Notes: generated from the sequence alone by a model not told the origin. Positions 32,360 to 45,159 are shown, counted from the stretch's first letter. The stretch: DNA of 64,000 nt from Prunus persica (GCF_000346465.2 NC_034012.1:6856800-6920799); one strand, 5' to 3'. Translations and numbers: made by a program.

Positions 32360-33278
32360 TAGGGTTGGCAATGGATCGTGTCGTGTCGGGATAATAAACG
32401 TGTCAAGAATGCTCAACCCAAACCCAACCCATTTAATAAACGTGTCGTGTCAGGTTCGGGTCGTCTTTTATCGTGCGGGTTTCGAGTCTTGTAACGGGTT
32501 CATAAATAATAACATGCATGTTACAAAACTCACAACCGAAAAAATTTAAATTTAAAAAACAGAGAGAGTAGAGAAAATATAAGAAAAAAAAAAGAAAAAA
32601 AAAGATAGAGAGAGGAGAGAAGAGAGAAGGAAAAGAAAGAAAAAAAATAGAGAGAGAGAGAGAGAGGAGAGAAGATTGAAAGAAAGAAAGAAAGAAAAAA
32701 GAGAGGAGAGAAAACTAAAGAGAAGGAAAAGAAAGAAGAAAAAAAAGGAGAGAAGAGGAAAGGAAAAGAGAGAAAAAAAAAAAAAAAAAAAAGAGGAGAA
32801 AGAAGAAAGAAGGAAAAGAAAGAAAAAAAAAAGGGGGGGAGAAGAGAGACAAAAAAAAAAAAGGGGAGAAGAGAGACGAAAAAAAAAGGAAAACACAAAA
32901 GAAAAAGAAATATTATAAATATCAAAAGGCATACCATAAAATCACAAAGTTGTTTGTAACATGGTGGATAAGATGTTTGAGAGAAATGAAGATGGTAGGG
33001 GTTCGAAACCCCTTGTATGTTTGTTGAAGTCTCCATTTGTTTTTATTTTTTAGCGGGTTAGCAGGTTGTACACGGGTTGACACGACCCGTTTAATAAACG
33101 GATTAGATAGGTATTATAGCGGGTTAGCAGGTTGACTCGAAATCCACCCGTTTATTAAACGGGTGAGAACGGGTTGACCCGAAATTGACCTGTTTTTTTA
33201 TCGTGCGGGTTGAACCCGCTAATTTCTCGTACGGGTTTCGAGTCATGTATCGGGTCGTGTCTGAAATTACCACCCCTA
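32360..33278. mobile_element. hAT-type element with purine-rich core
   Basis: The termini TAGGGTTGGCAATGG and ATTACCACCCCTA are bounded by an exact 8-bp duplication ATCTCAAA (32,352-32,359 and 33,279-33,286). The arms are rich in GTGTCGTGTCGGG and ACGGGTTGAC words. The centre (32,560-32,900) is an almost pure G/A tract, which creates long but meaningless Phe/Ser-rich frames on the other strand. No transposase. Confidence 0.8.
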
Positions 33279-33286
33279 ATCTCAAA

Positions 33287-34020
33287 CAATCTTACTTACC
33301 CGTTTTATTTACAAACGAATTATAAAGAGAAGCAAAAAATAAAATAAAATTACTATACTTGCTTTTTCCTTTAGTCATGTCATCAAATTCTTTCTATTCT
33401 ATGTGGGACTTGTAAAGGCAAGTCCCCTAGCGTACATCCCCCTTTTATTTTGGGGGTTTGATTCTTTCACGCACACTCAAAATCTTCTCCTACATTCCTC
33501 TTTTATTATCCCTCTAGGGACCCTTATTGAATTTGATTCAAGCCTATGCATTTAGAGGTGGTGCATTTATTTGCATTTCATGAAATCTAAATCATTCAAC
33601 TAATCAAACACTTATGAGTATGCCATATCGCCTACAATAAATTTGTTTCACTTTTTATAAAACTACCTCTATCTTCCTCTCTCCTCTCCCTTCTCAACTC
33701 CTCTCTCTCTCGGTTCTCCCTCTGTGTCTTTTTAATCTGGTTATTTTTTGGCTTCTTCTTCTAGTTTAATGTATAGTAATTGAAGATCAATTAATCAGAA
33801 TAGCAATCAGTTTGGTAATTTCCTAATCAATTTTGGCTGATGACTACATATTGCATTTCCAATCAAATGCGGTAGTGTATTTGGATTGCAATAGCAATCA
33901 ATTGCTGTAGTGTAACAATCACATCCCAAATATGAAATAAAGGACATAATTCTTCTCTCCGGCTTTTGCAGGAGCAGCAAATTCAAGCTTCACCTTTGCC
34001 TTCTTTAAAAATTGATGATG
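33287..34020. other. Non-coding spacer
   Basis: AT-rich sequence with a CT-rich patch (33,670-33,730). No gene or transposon terminus recognised. Confidence 0.4.
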
Positions 34021-34039
34021 TATATTGCAGCTATTAAAG

Positions 34040-35194
34040 GCTTTGAGAGCACGCATCATCCCTCTGAATTTGTTTGTAGACTAAGGAAGTCTTTGTATGA
34101 TTTAAAGCAGGCTCCTCGTGCCTAGAATGAGAGATTTACTAGTTTTTTTTACCAAGTTTGGGTTTTCAAGCATCAACTGCCGATCCCTCCTTATTTGTTC
34201 AACATTCTTCTCTTGGCATTGTGGTCTTACTCCTATATGTTGATGATATCATCCTCATAAGCAGTGATTCCTCTCTTATTACATATGTTATTGCAGCTTT
34301 GACCCAAGAATTTGATATGAAGGACTTAGGCTAGTTGAATTATTTTCTAGGGCTGCATATTTCATATCAGTCCACTAGTTTATTTGTGTCTCAAACTAAA
34401 TATATCAAGGAATTACTTGATAAAGTTGATTTGCAAGATTCGAAACCATGTACCACTCCTTGTCTTCCCTATCACAAATTACTTAAAGATGATGGGAAGC
34501 CTTATTCTCATCCAACACAATACAGGAGCATTGTTGGAGCACTGCAGTACCTCACCTTCACAAGGCCAGACATTGCCTTCTCAGTGAATCAAGCTTGTCA
34601 ATTCATGCATAATCCCATGGAATCTCATGTTGTGGCGGTTAAGCGGATCTTGAGGTATTTGAAAGGCACCATTGATTTTAGAATTCATTTTCAACCTGGT
34701 CGTCTTAATCTGCAGGCTTACAGTGATGCTAACTGGGCTAGGGATCCAAATGATCGACGGTTTGTCTCGGGGTTTATAGTTTACTTAGGCTCTAGTCCTT
34801 TTTCTTAGGCTTTTAAGAAACAACTTACCGTCTCCCGTTCATCCACTGAGGCAGAATATAAGGTCCTTGCTATTGCCGCTGCTAAGCTTGCCTGGATTAG
34901 ACAATTGTTCTGTGATCTTCATGTGCCTTTACGTATTCCTCTGTTAATTCATTGTGACAATATATCTATTATTTCTCTGTCTTCTAATCCAGCTTTCCAT
35001 TCAAGAATGAAGAATCTGGAAATAGATTACCATTTTCTCAGAGAGCGAGTTATCCGCGATGATTTGCTTGTTCAACATGTATCTTCTGCAGACCAGTTTG
35101 CTGACATTCTCACTAAGGGTTTTTCTACTCCTCTGTTCCAGCAAAATTGTTCCAATCTTATGCTTGGCTCCTCCAAGCATGCGACTGAGGGGGG
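34040..35194 (+). pseudogene. Copia pol remnant (RT and RNase H)
   Basis: The translation follows a Ty1/Copia polyprotein tail: CRLRKSLYDLKQAPRA, after a frame change the polymerase active site LLYVDDIILISS (34,231-34,266), LNYFLGLHISYQ, YRSIVGALQYLTFTRPDIAF, MESHVVAVKRILRYLKGTID, QAYSDANWARDPNDRRFVSG, SSTEAEYKVLAIAAAKLAWI and DQFADILTKGFSTPLF. In-frame stops at about 34,123, 34,333 and 34,806 and at least one frameshift inactivate it. Gag, protease and integrase are absent. A purine tract GAGGGGGGA at 35,187-35,195 precedes the 3' LTR. Confidence 0.88.
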
Positions 35195-35195
35195 A

Positions 35196-35480
35196 TGTAA
35201 AGATATCAATGGTCCTAGTGCTACCATATGTCAGAAGATTAAATAATAAAGCTGTTGAGATATTGTTAGACATGTTAGGCAGTTTAGGAAAACTGTTAGT
35301 ACTAATAAGAGAAGGTTAGAGAGGTTGGAAACACGTGAACAAAGCTTTAACTCAGCTGATATAAGGTTTGTAATTGTGCTAAGTTGAGCTTAAATGAGAA
35401 ATACAACAAGTCTTTTCTCTATCTCTGAAATCTCTCTGCTTTCTCTGCTTTATTTCTTTTCTCTTTGCTCTATATTCCTT
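35196..35480 (+). mobile_element. Probable 3' LTR of the Copia remnant
   Basis: It starts TGTAAAGATATC directly after the polypurine tract. The right end was not located: there is no 5' LTR in the window to compare with, and the last recognisable feature is a CTCTCTGCTTTCTCTGC stretch near 35,440. The sequence up to 36,998 shows no gene apart from the glycosylase 3' flank. Confidence 0.45.
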
Positions 35481-36998
35481 TGGGACATTTGGAAAAAGCC
35501 ATAAAAGAAGCCAAAATGGACAAAAATGCCCTTATTATTTTTGGATTTCCTAAGGAATTCTTTACATTTACATGTCTTTGGTTTGAAAGTTAAGGGGTTT
35601 TTCTGTCTTTTTCAGAAAATTTTTGGCTTTTTCCAAAAGTGAAAGTTTTTTTGTGGCCAAAACCTAAATTTACTTATTCGCTTTCAATCTTCCTATCTTA
35701 ACACTCTGGTCTTAATTAATTATTTGTTGCCTATTTTCCTTTGGTTGGGTTGGGTTAGGTAAGTTGCACAATCCGTGCTTATGAAGCAAGCAACTAATGT
35801 TGTTCAAAGTTCAAAGTGACAAATTTTGCATTGACTCCTCCACATGCTAGGAGGCATGACCATTGCTTACAAGTTCCATGGTTCTCTACTTCACTGATTT
35901 GCTTGTCCTCTTTCCTCCACTTCCCATCCCTCTATCTTTCATAAGTTTCATTAGGGAAAGATCTCGGTTGATTTACTTGATCATTTTTAGCACATTTTAA
36001 ACAACTTCCTCACCCAAGCACAAAATCTATGGCTCTAGAGAAGTTTCATTGTGGGACACAGATTTAGTGCCCCATCATTGTAGAATTCTTTTGTCAATAG
36101 TAATCATGCGAGGCCCTCCCTCATCCTCTTCATTATTGCACTTGAAAAGCCCCCCTTCTTCATGAAAGCCAACCAATGCGCAAAATGCCCTTGATGAAAA
36201 TGCCAAGCATTCCTTTTTGGAAATTGATAGGTGCGAGTATGTGAGAGGGAAAGGCATAGAGGGAAAAAAGAAAGTTGGACACATGGAGAAGATACCTATC
36301 TTATTTGATTAACATTTGAAAAGGTATTTTATATATAAAAGTCAGCAATCAGAACAGAAGCAAGCACATGGAAATTGAATCAAACAACACTCAAAACCTC
36401 TCACATCAAATTCAAGATACACAACAATGGGGTATAATATTCCCCCAAAGCCAAAAAGGGTTAGAAAAATACAGGTACAGAAGATTAACTAACAACTCAA
36501 TTAACAAAGCAATTGAGAAAGAGAAATTAATATGTGGTCTGGTCCTACACTCCATCTTCCAATATCCCACACAGCCTGTTAAAGGAATTCAAAATAATGC
36601 AAAGTTTGATGGGTCACATGGAATAAAAAGCAACACTGACACATCCACACATGCCCTGCCTCCTTATTGCATATGCACATGATGCCTGTCTCCTTGAGAG
36701 CTCCCTCTGCAACACCACTCGTCGGTCTATTTCAAACTTTTTAACTAAGAATACTATCATATCAGTCGTTCACACGAATTTTAATCGTTGAAGCATTCTC
36801 GGTCCCTAAATTAAATCTCACAACTAATCACAATCATTTTCTCTATTTATATTATACACACAAGTCACAACCATCAAAAGTAACTTCTTCTTTTTTTGCT
36901 TTTTTATATAGTTAGCAAACTATGCACTCACTTCTCTAGCATATTGAGCCCTAAACACTTTTGGGTCATTAATTTTTTCCTCTTTGATGTCAATGATC

Positions 36999-39112
36999 CT
37001 ATAGAACTTCTTCCAATGTGGGACGGCGAGCTGCCAACAAGGTACACTGGAGGTGCCTGTGGCAAGTGATCAAATGGTCGTTTGTGAGGCCTGAGGCTTG
37101 CATGAAAGAATGAACAACTGTTGGACCCACAAACCTAAATCCCCTCCTAACCATGTCCTTGCTGATGGACTCTGATTTTGATGTCTTAACTGGGATTTTG
37201 TAGCCTAATTTGTACTGAGGTGAGATGGGTTTCTGATTGACAAACCCCCAGATGTACTTGTCAAATGATCCAAATTCCTTCTTAATCTGCAATTAATAGC
37301 ACAAAAGATGGGGCGCATTAGTTTAAATATAACACATAATTCTGATGAACAGCCAAGTGTATTAAAATCAGAAGGAATATTATTAGGTATATAATTCTTG
37401 CAGGAATATAATTCATATATTGCAGACATCATGCAGGACAGTTGGAAGCCACTAATGGACAAGCTTTTCACCAAATAAGAAGAAAAGAATAATAGATTAA
37501 AGATTGAAACCCTAAAAAGAATTATAGATTAAGCTGCTAATGATGGTCAAAGTCAATAACTGCTTTAATATTCCTTTATTTTTTTATGGGTTTTGTTTAC
37601 TTAAACTAAAATGTTTCTTTTGAGTAAGAAGTCCATTAAAAAAGAAGACATGATCATTTGATCAGCATATGGTCCTTAAAAGAAGGGGACAGAATAGATG
37701 GAAAAGATTGATAGAGGACAAAATTTTTGAGGATTGCCTTAGTTTTTACCTCAAGAATTCGGTTAGAGTTGTCCACAACTCCTCGGACCCTGCTTATATC
37801 AATGCCATATTCTGAACCAATTGACACCATCTGCTTGTCAGTGAAATTGGCCACAATTTCTGCATCAAAATCTGAAAATGCATTCCTGCAGAGAGAAAAT
37901 AAACATGCACTTTTCAGAAATATTTTCCCTTTTTTTTTTTTTTTAATGAGAAGCAATATAGAAAACAAGGACTCGCCTGAAATCTTGGCGTTTCTTTAAA
38001 ATGGAAGTCCAATCTGAGCCAACTTGAGCTCCACTCAGAACAAGCAGTTCAAACAACATCCTGCAGTATGAACAAATTGATACAAAATGAGTAAAAATAT
38101 ATGACCAATGCATACAACATTCTTCTGACATTCATCTTTATATGGTAATTAGTTACTGTGAGAGTAATGTTATATACACCCGTTATATATATATAACTTT
38201 TTTTCGTGGAATAGAGAGAGTTCTTACTTGTCATCATGAACTGGAACTCCCCATTCTTCATCATGGTAAGCAACATAGATGGGATCTGAGAATAGCATAC
38301 AAAGAAAATGAAACAATCAGTGAATGAGTCGAATATTTTTAAGGAGCATAAGTTTATATTTTCAACATGAAGTTACTCTTAAGAAAATAGACCATACCTG
38401 AATTAGCTGTGATAAAGCTGCACCTTTTCTCTTCTTCAGCTCCCTTGGCTTCTATATTACCAGAAGCATCAACAGGAACAACCCTTTCAAAGTTGGCTGA
38501 CTTTGATCTTCCATAATGGGCAATCCTCATCTTCCTTTGTGCATGTTGAAGGGCCATCTGCTCCCTCCTCACAGCAGCAATGCTTCCCGGCGCCTCAGTG
38601 ATCAAAGAAGACGAATAACTCAATGATGCCTCGATATTCAAAGAAGAAGAAAATCCACCAGCACTAAAATCTCCATGATGATGAAGATCAGCAGAAGCAC
38701 CATCAACACCTACACTAGCACGCTTAAAGCTCTTGGACTTCTTCCTTTCCAAAATCTTAGCTCTTGTAGTACCTCCTGGGGTCACAACTTTCTCAGAACT
38801 TGAGTTCAACCCATTAGGATCATTTCCTCTCTTTATTGCTGGTGGCCTTGGAGACTTTGACTTCGGAGAAATTGGAGGTGTTAACAATGATGAAGCCTTG
38901 TTGGAAATTCTAGGACTAGTACTACTAGCAGAAGAAGTTGGCAATGGTGGAGGGGGAGGTGCACGTGGTGTTGATATTTTCTTAATCGAATTCCGCCTGT
39001 CGAGGCTAGGAACCCGATTGCAGGTAGGCTGAAGGACAGGTCTGCCATTGATTCTAGCAACCATGGGTGTGACTTCAACCCCTATGGTCACCTTGGCCTT
39101 AGAGCTGCACAT
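36999..39112 (-). CDS. DNA-3-methyladenine glycosylase I-type (TAG family) protein
   Basis: Five exons on the minus strand: 39112-38398, 38285-38228, 38060-37977, 37885-37750, 37286-36999; 426 aa, phases consistent. The first ~210 residues are a basic, Ser/Pro-rich plant extension, probably targeting. The rest is the helix-hairpin-helix glycosylase: AYHDEEWGVPVHDDKMLFEL, GSDWTSILKKRQDFR, RGFRFVGPTVVHSFMQASGL and NDHLITCHRH. The four zinc ligands of bacterial TAG have counterparts (Cys in RCSF, His in AYHDEEW, His and Cys in NDHLITC). Family role: base-excision repair of 3-methyladenine, in nucleus or organelles. Intron 3 has a GC donor (AG|GCGAGT), the only one that keeps the conserved FRNAFSDFD sequence in frame. 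The gene looks intact. Confidence 0.9.
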
Positions 39113-39291
39113 AATTTCTTAGGCTCTGTGTATGTTCTTGTGTGTTGAATATGTAAGTCTAAATGTGATGGGTTTTCTAGCAATGAACAGAAGGAGCAAA
39201 AAGACTAGATGGCTCAAATATGTGTACAGGAGAAGAGATCAATGAAGGAGGTGGTATGGGAGTGAAGGAGAGAGGAAGGCAGGGCTTGGGG

Positions 39292-39299
39292 ATTTTATA
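39292..39299 (-). promoter_or_regulatory. TATA box of the glycosylase gene
   Basis: TATAAAAT on the minus strand lies about 180 bp upstream of the ATG; no in-frame ATG falls between. Confidence 0.5.
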
Positions 39300-39671
39300 A
39301 AAGGAGAGAGAGTGGGGACAGGTAAAGGGGGATTTGTAACATGGGGAGGTTGGGCCTGCCATACTTACTTGGCCATTTGGGATTGTTTCCTATACTAATT
39401 ATTGTTAGTATTATAATTGTTCATGTAGTTATATTGAATAGTGAGAGAATCAAAAGGAGATTAAAATGGGGATTTGTTGGGTGGGATTATGGGATAGTGT
39501 GCTGAAAGCCACCATGTTTTTCACTTGGGACTTCCCCCCTCTTCGCACTTTACAGAAGATATTTGGATATATCCTTCTGATATGCCAGAACTTAAAGCTG
39601 GAGTGGTGGATAAGGAAGGCAACAAGGCAAGTAAAAGACCAATTATTGATACCCTCTTTTTAGCTGGAGGG

Positions 39672-39673
<2 letters not shown>

Positions 39674-39707
<34 letters not shown>
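39674..39707. repeat. (CT)n microsatellite
   Basis: About 17 CT dinucleotides in the intergenic region upstream of the glycosylase gene. Confidence 0.9.
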
Positions 39708-39709
<2 letters not shown>

Positions 39710-39712
<3 letters not shown>

Positions 39713-42650
39713 CTTTTTTTGGTAATGTTTTATAATCAAAACCTAATGGCCCTTTTGAGTAAGCACAAACTATAAAGCTTTTGAGGTTGAAGTTTGGTTA
39801 GGATTTAGTTGTTGAGCTAATCAATTGAAAGATATTACAAGTCCATACAAGACCTTTCTGAACTTACATATGTAACCCTTCTATAATTAATTGATATATC
39901 TTTATGTCATCAATAGGCTTCTCTCATTTACTTTCCAGACAAACTGGGCTGCATTTCTTTCCAACTGTGCAGTAAAGCTCTTGATCCATTTTGTATGACC
40001 AAAAAAACAAAAAAAAAAAGCTCTTGATCCATTTTCTTTTCCTCTTTCCATTTCGTTTCTGTTTCTTTTATATATAAAATGCCGAAAGGAGAATTACTGC
40101 CTAGAATATGGGCTTTTGAACATCTGCAAGAGAAAACTGAACTAGCAAAATATTGTACAGGAAGGAAGGAATAATCATGGTTTTACACACAAGTGTGAAT
40201 GCAAGCTTATATCTGCACACAAAATGTACCATTTAATTTAACCGACCAATTAATTTTACCACTGAAATCTTTTCCCACCATGAATATTTCCTGGATGTGA
40301 TGACAGCTCAAGCAGTTATTGAAGCCAGTATACATATCATGGTCTGTAAGATATGGTGCTTCTGTCATTGGTAGCAGTTGGAGTTGTCAATTTTCAAACA
40401 GAGTGCTGATAAACTTGTCCTCTTGGACTCTTTGGCACCTCGCATGCACTGAGGGGATGACATGTGTGTCATAGTACATGTAGTGTTTTGTGAAATCATC
40501 AGAAAATGAGATTCATACTCGAACTACCTTAAGACTTACAGAGCCCCATTGATTGTAAGTGGACCCTTTTGCTAGCCTCTCATGACTTTTCACAAAGTCA
40601 CAGACTCACAGACTCACAGGGTCTCAGAGCATAAGAAACCTTGCTTCCAAGTGAGAACTTCAACCTGCAGAAGCACTTTTTATCTTAGAGCTTCCTGTTC
40701 TTGGCCTATATCACCATCTAAAGCAGCCGCAAGTGCATGCATTTGGGTTTTTTTTACAGTAATCTATCAAATCAATCAGATTAAACTTCTTAATCACATT
40801 TAGCTAGTGGTTAAGTTTAATTGGGTACCCCAAAAAAAAAGCATGTCACATGGGAAAAAGAACACCTACCAACATGGGGATGCTATAAGCCCCTATCCTT
40901 AATATAACAGATATCAAAGCATCTAACTTTTCTTGTTCCTCTGAGTATAAATTCTAAGTTTGTATTTGGAATTTGGTTTGATGTGGACCATTCTCTTGTC
41001 TAATGTCTATCCACCACATGAATTTTCCTGGTAATTGATGATGATTGATTTGATGAAACTCTTAAACTAAATTTTCCTAATTAATCTCTTCAAAAAGGAA
41101 TATTGTTATGTTCTAACTGCATATATATATATATTGCCTACCAAAACCAGCTAAAATATTACATCAATGAGACATCCCATGTGACATAGAACCGACATCT
41201 GAGCAATAATGAGTTTTCAATTTTCAGACAAAAACAGAGCAAAATCATGCAACTGACAATTTCCATTATACAAAGCCGCGCTTGTGTTCTTCCACTTCTA
41301 CTTCATCTTTGTATCTTTCTTTATTTTTAAGTCATTTCGTAGAGCCTTCACTTTTGAATCATTCAGTTTGGATTGTACGTTTCTATTATTCATATCTTTG
41401 TAAATTCAAATTTTCATCAACCAATAATTTCTTCAGGTATGTTAACAGGGAGACGGGGGTTCTCTCTCCAATCCGAAACTCGCCTAACCCCTTAGAACAT
41501 AGCCCGATTTTCTTGTCATTGGTTCTTTTCCTCATCAATACATTACTATTGTTTCTCCTTAAAAAAAAAAAAAAAAAAAAAACAAAAATGATCTAGCTGT
41601 GAAAACATATTGGTAACAAACTGAAGTAAAAGTCTATTTGGCCAGATGGGTTTAATCTTGATTAATTAATAATTTCTTTATGTCAAACTTGGCAACTCCT
41701 GAAGCCAGCCTCTCTAATAAAACAGACAAATGATTTGAAGCAAAAATAGAATTGGGAATTTAGTTGAAAAATAAGAGGGAATTCTAATAGTGCAATTATG
41801 AAGCTCATGTGTGCATAATATATTAAGCTTAAGGATGCCATAGTCTTTGCTTTTTATTGTATCCACCGTCACCAGTATGAAGCTTCAAGGACATCACATT
41901 AGGCATATAAGCATTTGCAGAGATGGAGAATATGAAGCACTTTCTGACAAAGTCACTTCTACAGAAATCATTCACGGCATTGGCATTGTCACTGGCAGAG
42001 ATTACTTTTGTTGAAATTCCAGGAAAAAAAAACTCATTCACAGACAAACCCTGCAGAAGATAATATATATATATATATATAATTATATATGTATTATTGT
42101 ACGGACCAAATGGGAAGGAATATTTGGTTTTGCATTGAAGGCTACGGCAGGGAACTTGTGGACATAAGCCCATGGGAACAAAAAGCATAGATATTACCTT
42201 GTTTTTTTTTTTTTGTGCATCATGATCATCAACGATTCATGATCCAAGGAAAAAAAAAAATTTGAAGTACAATTCTATCATTCTGTACTTTGTACGTAAA
42301 ACATTATATTGGATGCATTTTTGTTTTTATTTTCAATCAACATTATTGCATATAGATTATGAAGTAATAATACAAAGGACACATATGTCTCACTCCAAAA
42401 GTTTATTCGACTTTTTTTAAATAAAAAAAACATATTATTAAGATTAACCATCAACTCAATTGCCATATAAAAACACCATATGTTGTGTTTCTGACCATGA
42501 TTTAGGTTTGGTTTTTTTTTTTTTTTTTTTTCCTTGGCCTGAAGCCAAGACGTAGGATGGGAAGTAAATAGAACACAGCAAATTGGGCTCATTGGAAAGT
42601 GGTAGGTTGGAAATTCTGCAGGCAAAGCCCAGCCTTCACACAGTGTGATT
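39710..42650. other. Intergenic region without supported gene
   Basis: AT-rich with several homopolymer runs (41,562-41,582 A; 42,510-42,531 T) and an AT repeat at 42,062-42,085. A minus-strand frame at 41,829-42,188 follows a good splice acceptor (near 42,050) but resembles no family I know, and no partner exon was found. Confidence 0.5.
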
Positions 42651-42652
42651 TA

Positions 42653-42786
42653 TTTATTTTTAGGACATTTTCTATTGAGAGATGTAATTATATACTAAAT
42701 TCACACACACAATATAAATGTTAAGACTCGAATCTATGATCTTATCTAAATAAGCATATACTCTAAACCACTACACTAGTGATCCT
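42653..42786 (-). mobile_element. tRNA-derived SINE
   Basis: Same family as the TPS-intron SINE. On the minus strand it has TAGTGTAGTGGTTTAGAG (A box), GATTCGAGTCTTAAC (B box) and the tail TCTCAATAGAAAATGTCC. Confidence 0.6.
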
Positions 42787-43365
42787 TTACCACAGTGTGT
42801 GATTTGAATCTCAAGTCTTTTTCAAGATGTAAATGGGCTGACTGACCTTAATTGGGTCAGGCGTGGAAGCTGAGAGGATTGCTTTCTTCCAAGTCACGTC
42901 ACTATTATGTTAGAAAAGCCTTATCAAGATGGTCTGGAAGATACAAGAATGATCTTTTAAGGTTACAAAAAAAAAAAGGAGAAGAAGTTAATGACCAGAG
43001 TATTTGTAAAGAATGAAAAATCCCCAACTGAGGGGTCAAACTTTAAAGATTAAGTCCATTATCGAACCTAAACTTATCATAATCGTAATGCATTATCCTA
43101 CCCTCACTCGCCACTAACCCAAGGGTTTGTGCATCTCTTATGATATCCTTTTTGTGTACGTAGGTCATTGTGGTGGATGGATTATTGCAACTTGTAAGAT
43201 ATAAGTTTCTTCGAATACAATTTCCAGGTTCTCCTGGAGTGTTCTCCAACATTGACTTTCAACCCTTTATCTCAAAACGCGTATGGGGAAATGGACCCAA
43301 CAAAGCCCATCGATATCAACAATCATTATCTAGGAGAAGCAAAAACACTATACAATTCCAAATCC

Positions 43366-43380
43366 AGAAACTTCAAGAAA
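43366..43380 (+). promoter_or_regulatory. Heat-shock element upstream of the sHSP gene
   Basis: AGAAACTTCAAGAAA is a perfect three-module heat-shock element (GAA at 43,367, TTC at 43,372, GAA at 43,377). It lies 26 bp upstream of the TATAAATA box (43,406-43,413) and about 150 bp upstream of the ATG. This arrangement is typical of genes driven by heat-shock factors. Confidence 0.8.
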
Positions 43381-43405
43381 ATCACTTTCCCCTCTTCCTT
43401 CCAAC

Positions 43406-43413
43406 TATAAATA
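43406..43413 (+). promoter_or_regulatory. TATA box of the sHSP gene
   Basis: TATAAATA lies 114 bp upstream of the start codon, just after the heat-shock element. Confidence 0.7.
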
Positions 43414-43526
43414 CTCATACGATCATGTCAAAACACTCACTAAACCATCACTTGCAATAACAACACAACTAAAACAAAACCCAGAATTAAAATCCCTCTT
43501 CCAACACACACATACCAGAATTAAGA

Positions 43527-44009
43527 ATGTCTCTCTTGCAGTCTCTCTTGGACCAACCCAACTTCTTGTCTCCTCTCAGAGTTTTTAACTCAGACATAGG
43601 CTACAACAACACCTACATGGACTGGAAGGAGACTTCACATGCCCACATCTTTAAAATTGATCTTCCAGGCCTTACAAAAGAGGATGTGAAGCTTGAGGTG
43701 CATGAAAATAGAGTGCTTCATGTCAGTGCAGAGAGAAAGGCAGAGCCTGAAGCAGAGGACCCCAAGAATGAAACGTGGCACTGCAGGGAAAGGACGAGTG
43801 GCAGCTTCTCTAGAAACTTTCGGCTGCCTGAAAATGCCAAGGTTGATGAGATTAAGGCTTCCATGCGTGATGGGGTTTTAGTAATTACAGTGCCTAGGGA
43901 GGATGACTTGAAGAAAAAACACAAGCATCACAAGAAGGTTGAGATCTCTGGAGATGAAGAAAAACATGGCTCCAAAGGGCTCGGACGCTTTGTGTGCTGC
44001 AAAGCTTAG
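43527..44009 (+). CDS. Small heat shock protein (HSP20/alpha-crystallin family)
   Basis: An intronless 160-aa frame. The alpha-crystallin domain spans about residues 30-132: [55 protein letters not shown] and the canonical DGVLVITVP. The N-terminal arm begins [13 protein letters not shown]. The C-terminus is Lys/His-rich ([12 protein letters not shown]) and ends VCCKA without the peroxisomal SKL signal. The IxI/V-type motif may be the VEI near the end. Family role: ATP-independent chaperone that holds unfolding proteins during heat stress. Size and sequence suggest the 15.7-kDa class I-related group, but the exact class is uncertain. An upstream heat-shock element and TATA box support heat induction. 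Confidence 0.92.
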   Translation: MSLLQSLLDQPNFLSPLRVFNSDIGYNNTYMDWKETSHAHIFKIDLPGLTKEDVKLEVHENRVLHVSAERKAEPEAEDPKNETWHCRERTSGSFSRNFRLPENAKVDEIKASMRDGVLVITVPREDDLKKKHKHHKKVEISGDEEKHGSKGLGRFVCCKA

Positions 44010-44494
44010 AGAATATAATTACACTATGAGACCCTTTTCAATCAATGTTTATGAATTCAAATCTTTCTTGTGATTTTTGTTTGGGGTATGTAATTTTGCT
44101 TTGTGATTGATTTTTGGTGTGAATTTGTGCTGTTTGTATTGTATGTATGAATGATACTTTTAAAAGTCTATTAGTTTTTTAAGTTCAAGTTCAAAGTAAT
44201 GTAAATGGAGTGTAATTTGCAACATTGTGATTTTAAGTCCAATTCTCATTTCAGTCTCTTGACTAGTTTAAGTTTAATCATCCTTTTTTATGTCCACCTT
44301 ACTTAAGTAAGTCTAGCCAAGACATAGAAATAATATATGGCTAGCTTATGCCTTTTTATATTACAACTCTTAGTGCTTTTATAAAAAAAATTATCAGCAT
44401 TTCAACAAATAAATGAATTTAAGACTGGCTCTCTATGCTTCTTACAAGAAATAGGTGAAGACTCGGTGTTTCTGTTGTTGAAGCTTCTCATACA

Positions 44495-44655
44495 CTAGTG
44501 TAGTGATTTGGGAGCAATTGCTATTCCATGAATGGTCCTGGTTCGGGTCCTAGCATTCGTACAGTGTGTATGAGTTTAGTATATCATCATAGTTCGGGTT
44601 CTAGCATTTGTACAGTGTGTATGAGTTTAGTATATCATCGCCTCTCTCAATATTA
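44495..44655 (+). mobile_element. tRNA-derived SINE with internal duplication
   Basis: Plus-strand copy of the SINE family: TAGTGATTTGGGAGCAATTG (A box), GGTTCGGGTCCTAGC (B box), tail ending CTCTCTCAATATTATTTTCA. The B box to TTTAGTATATCATC segment is present twice in tandem (about 44,540 and 44,592). Confidence 0.6.
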
Positions 44656-45151
44656 TTTTCACGTGTGAAAATAAGGAATGATCTGCTATAATGTTTCACA
44701 GGATATCCCATTGAGCCTGTCCAAACAAATCAAAGGGAACGTGTTTTGGACTGATTTAAACTGCTTGATTACTTCAACACGTTTGAGCAATTAAAGGATA
44801 GTATACTTACTTAATCTACTGATTATTTAGTGGATGAGAAACTTTAAATATTAGATGATCTGTACTCTGTCAAGTTCAAGTAAATGTAAACAATGTTCAA
44901 GTCTTGAACAGCTAATATATGTTAATTTAATTCATTAATTTGGTCCACGTGTAAATTTTCCACTAGCTAGGACCTTCCCCAATTGGGGTTGACTCAAATT
45001 CCACCATGAATTAAATACAGTATAAATCTAGAATGAGACTTAATTTTCAAAGCTACGTGTTTGCATGTTACCCTTTGTTCTATAAGGCTCAATAGTGCTT
45101 CTCACGTATTTTTCAGAACCCAACAACACATTAACTCAGTTTCTAGAGCTA

Positions 45152-45159
45152 TATATAAA
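45152..45159 (+). promoter_or_regulatory. TATA box of the peroxidase gene
   Basis: TATATAAA lies about 80 bp upstream of the start codon. Confidence 0.6.

Noticed and set aside
32530..33036. Long minus-strand Phe/Ser/Leu-rich frames and a plus-strand Lys/Glu/Arg-rich frame
   Set aside because: They are products of the pure purine tract inside the hAT-type element, not proteins.
41829..42188. 119-aa minus-strand frame
   Set aside because: A splice acceptor is present near 42,050, but I recognise no family, find no partner exon, and the frame crosses an AT repeat. Left as unexplained.
42653..44655. tRNA genes suggested by A and B box-like motifs
   Set aside because: The motifs do not fold into a cloverleaf with matching acceptor stem, and the flanking tail is shared among copies: they are SINEs.
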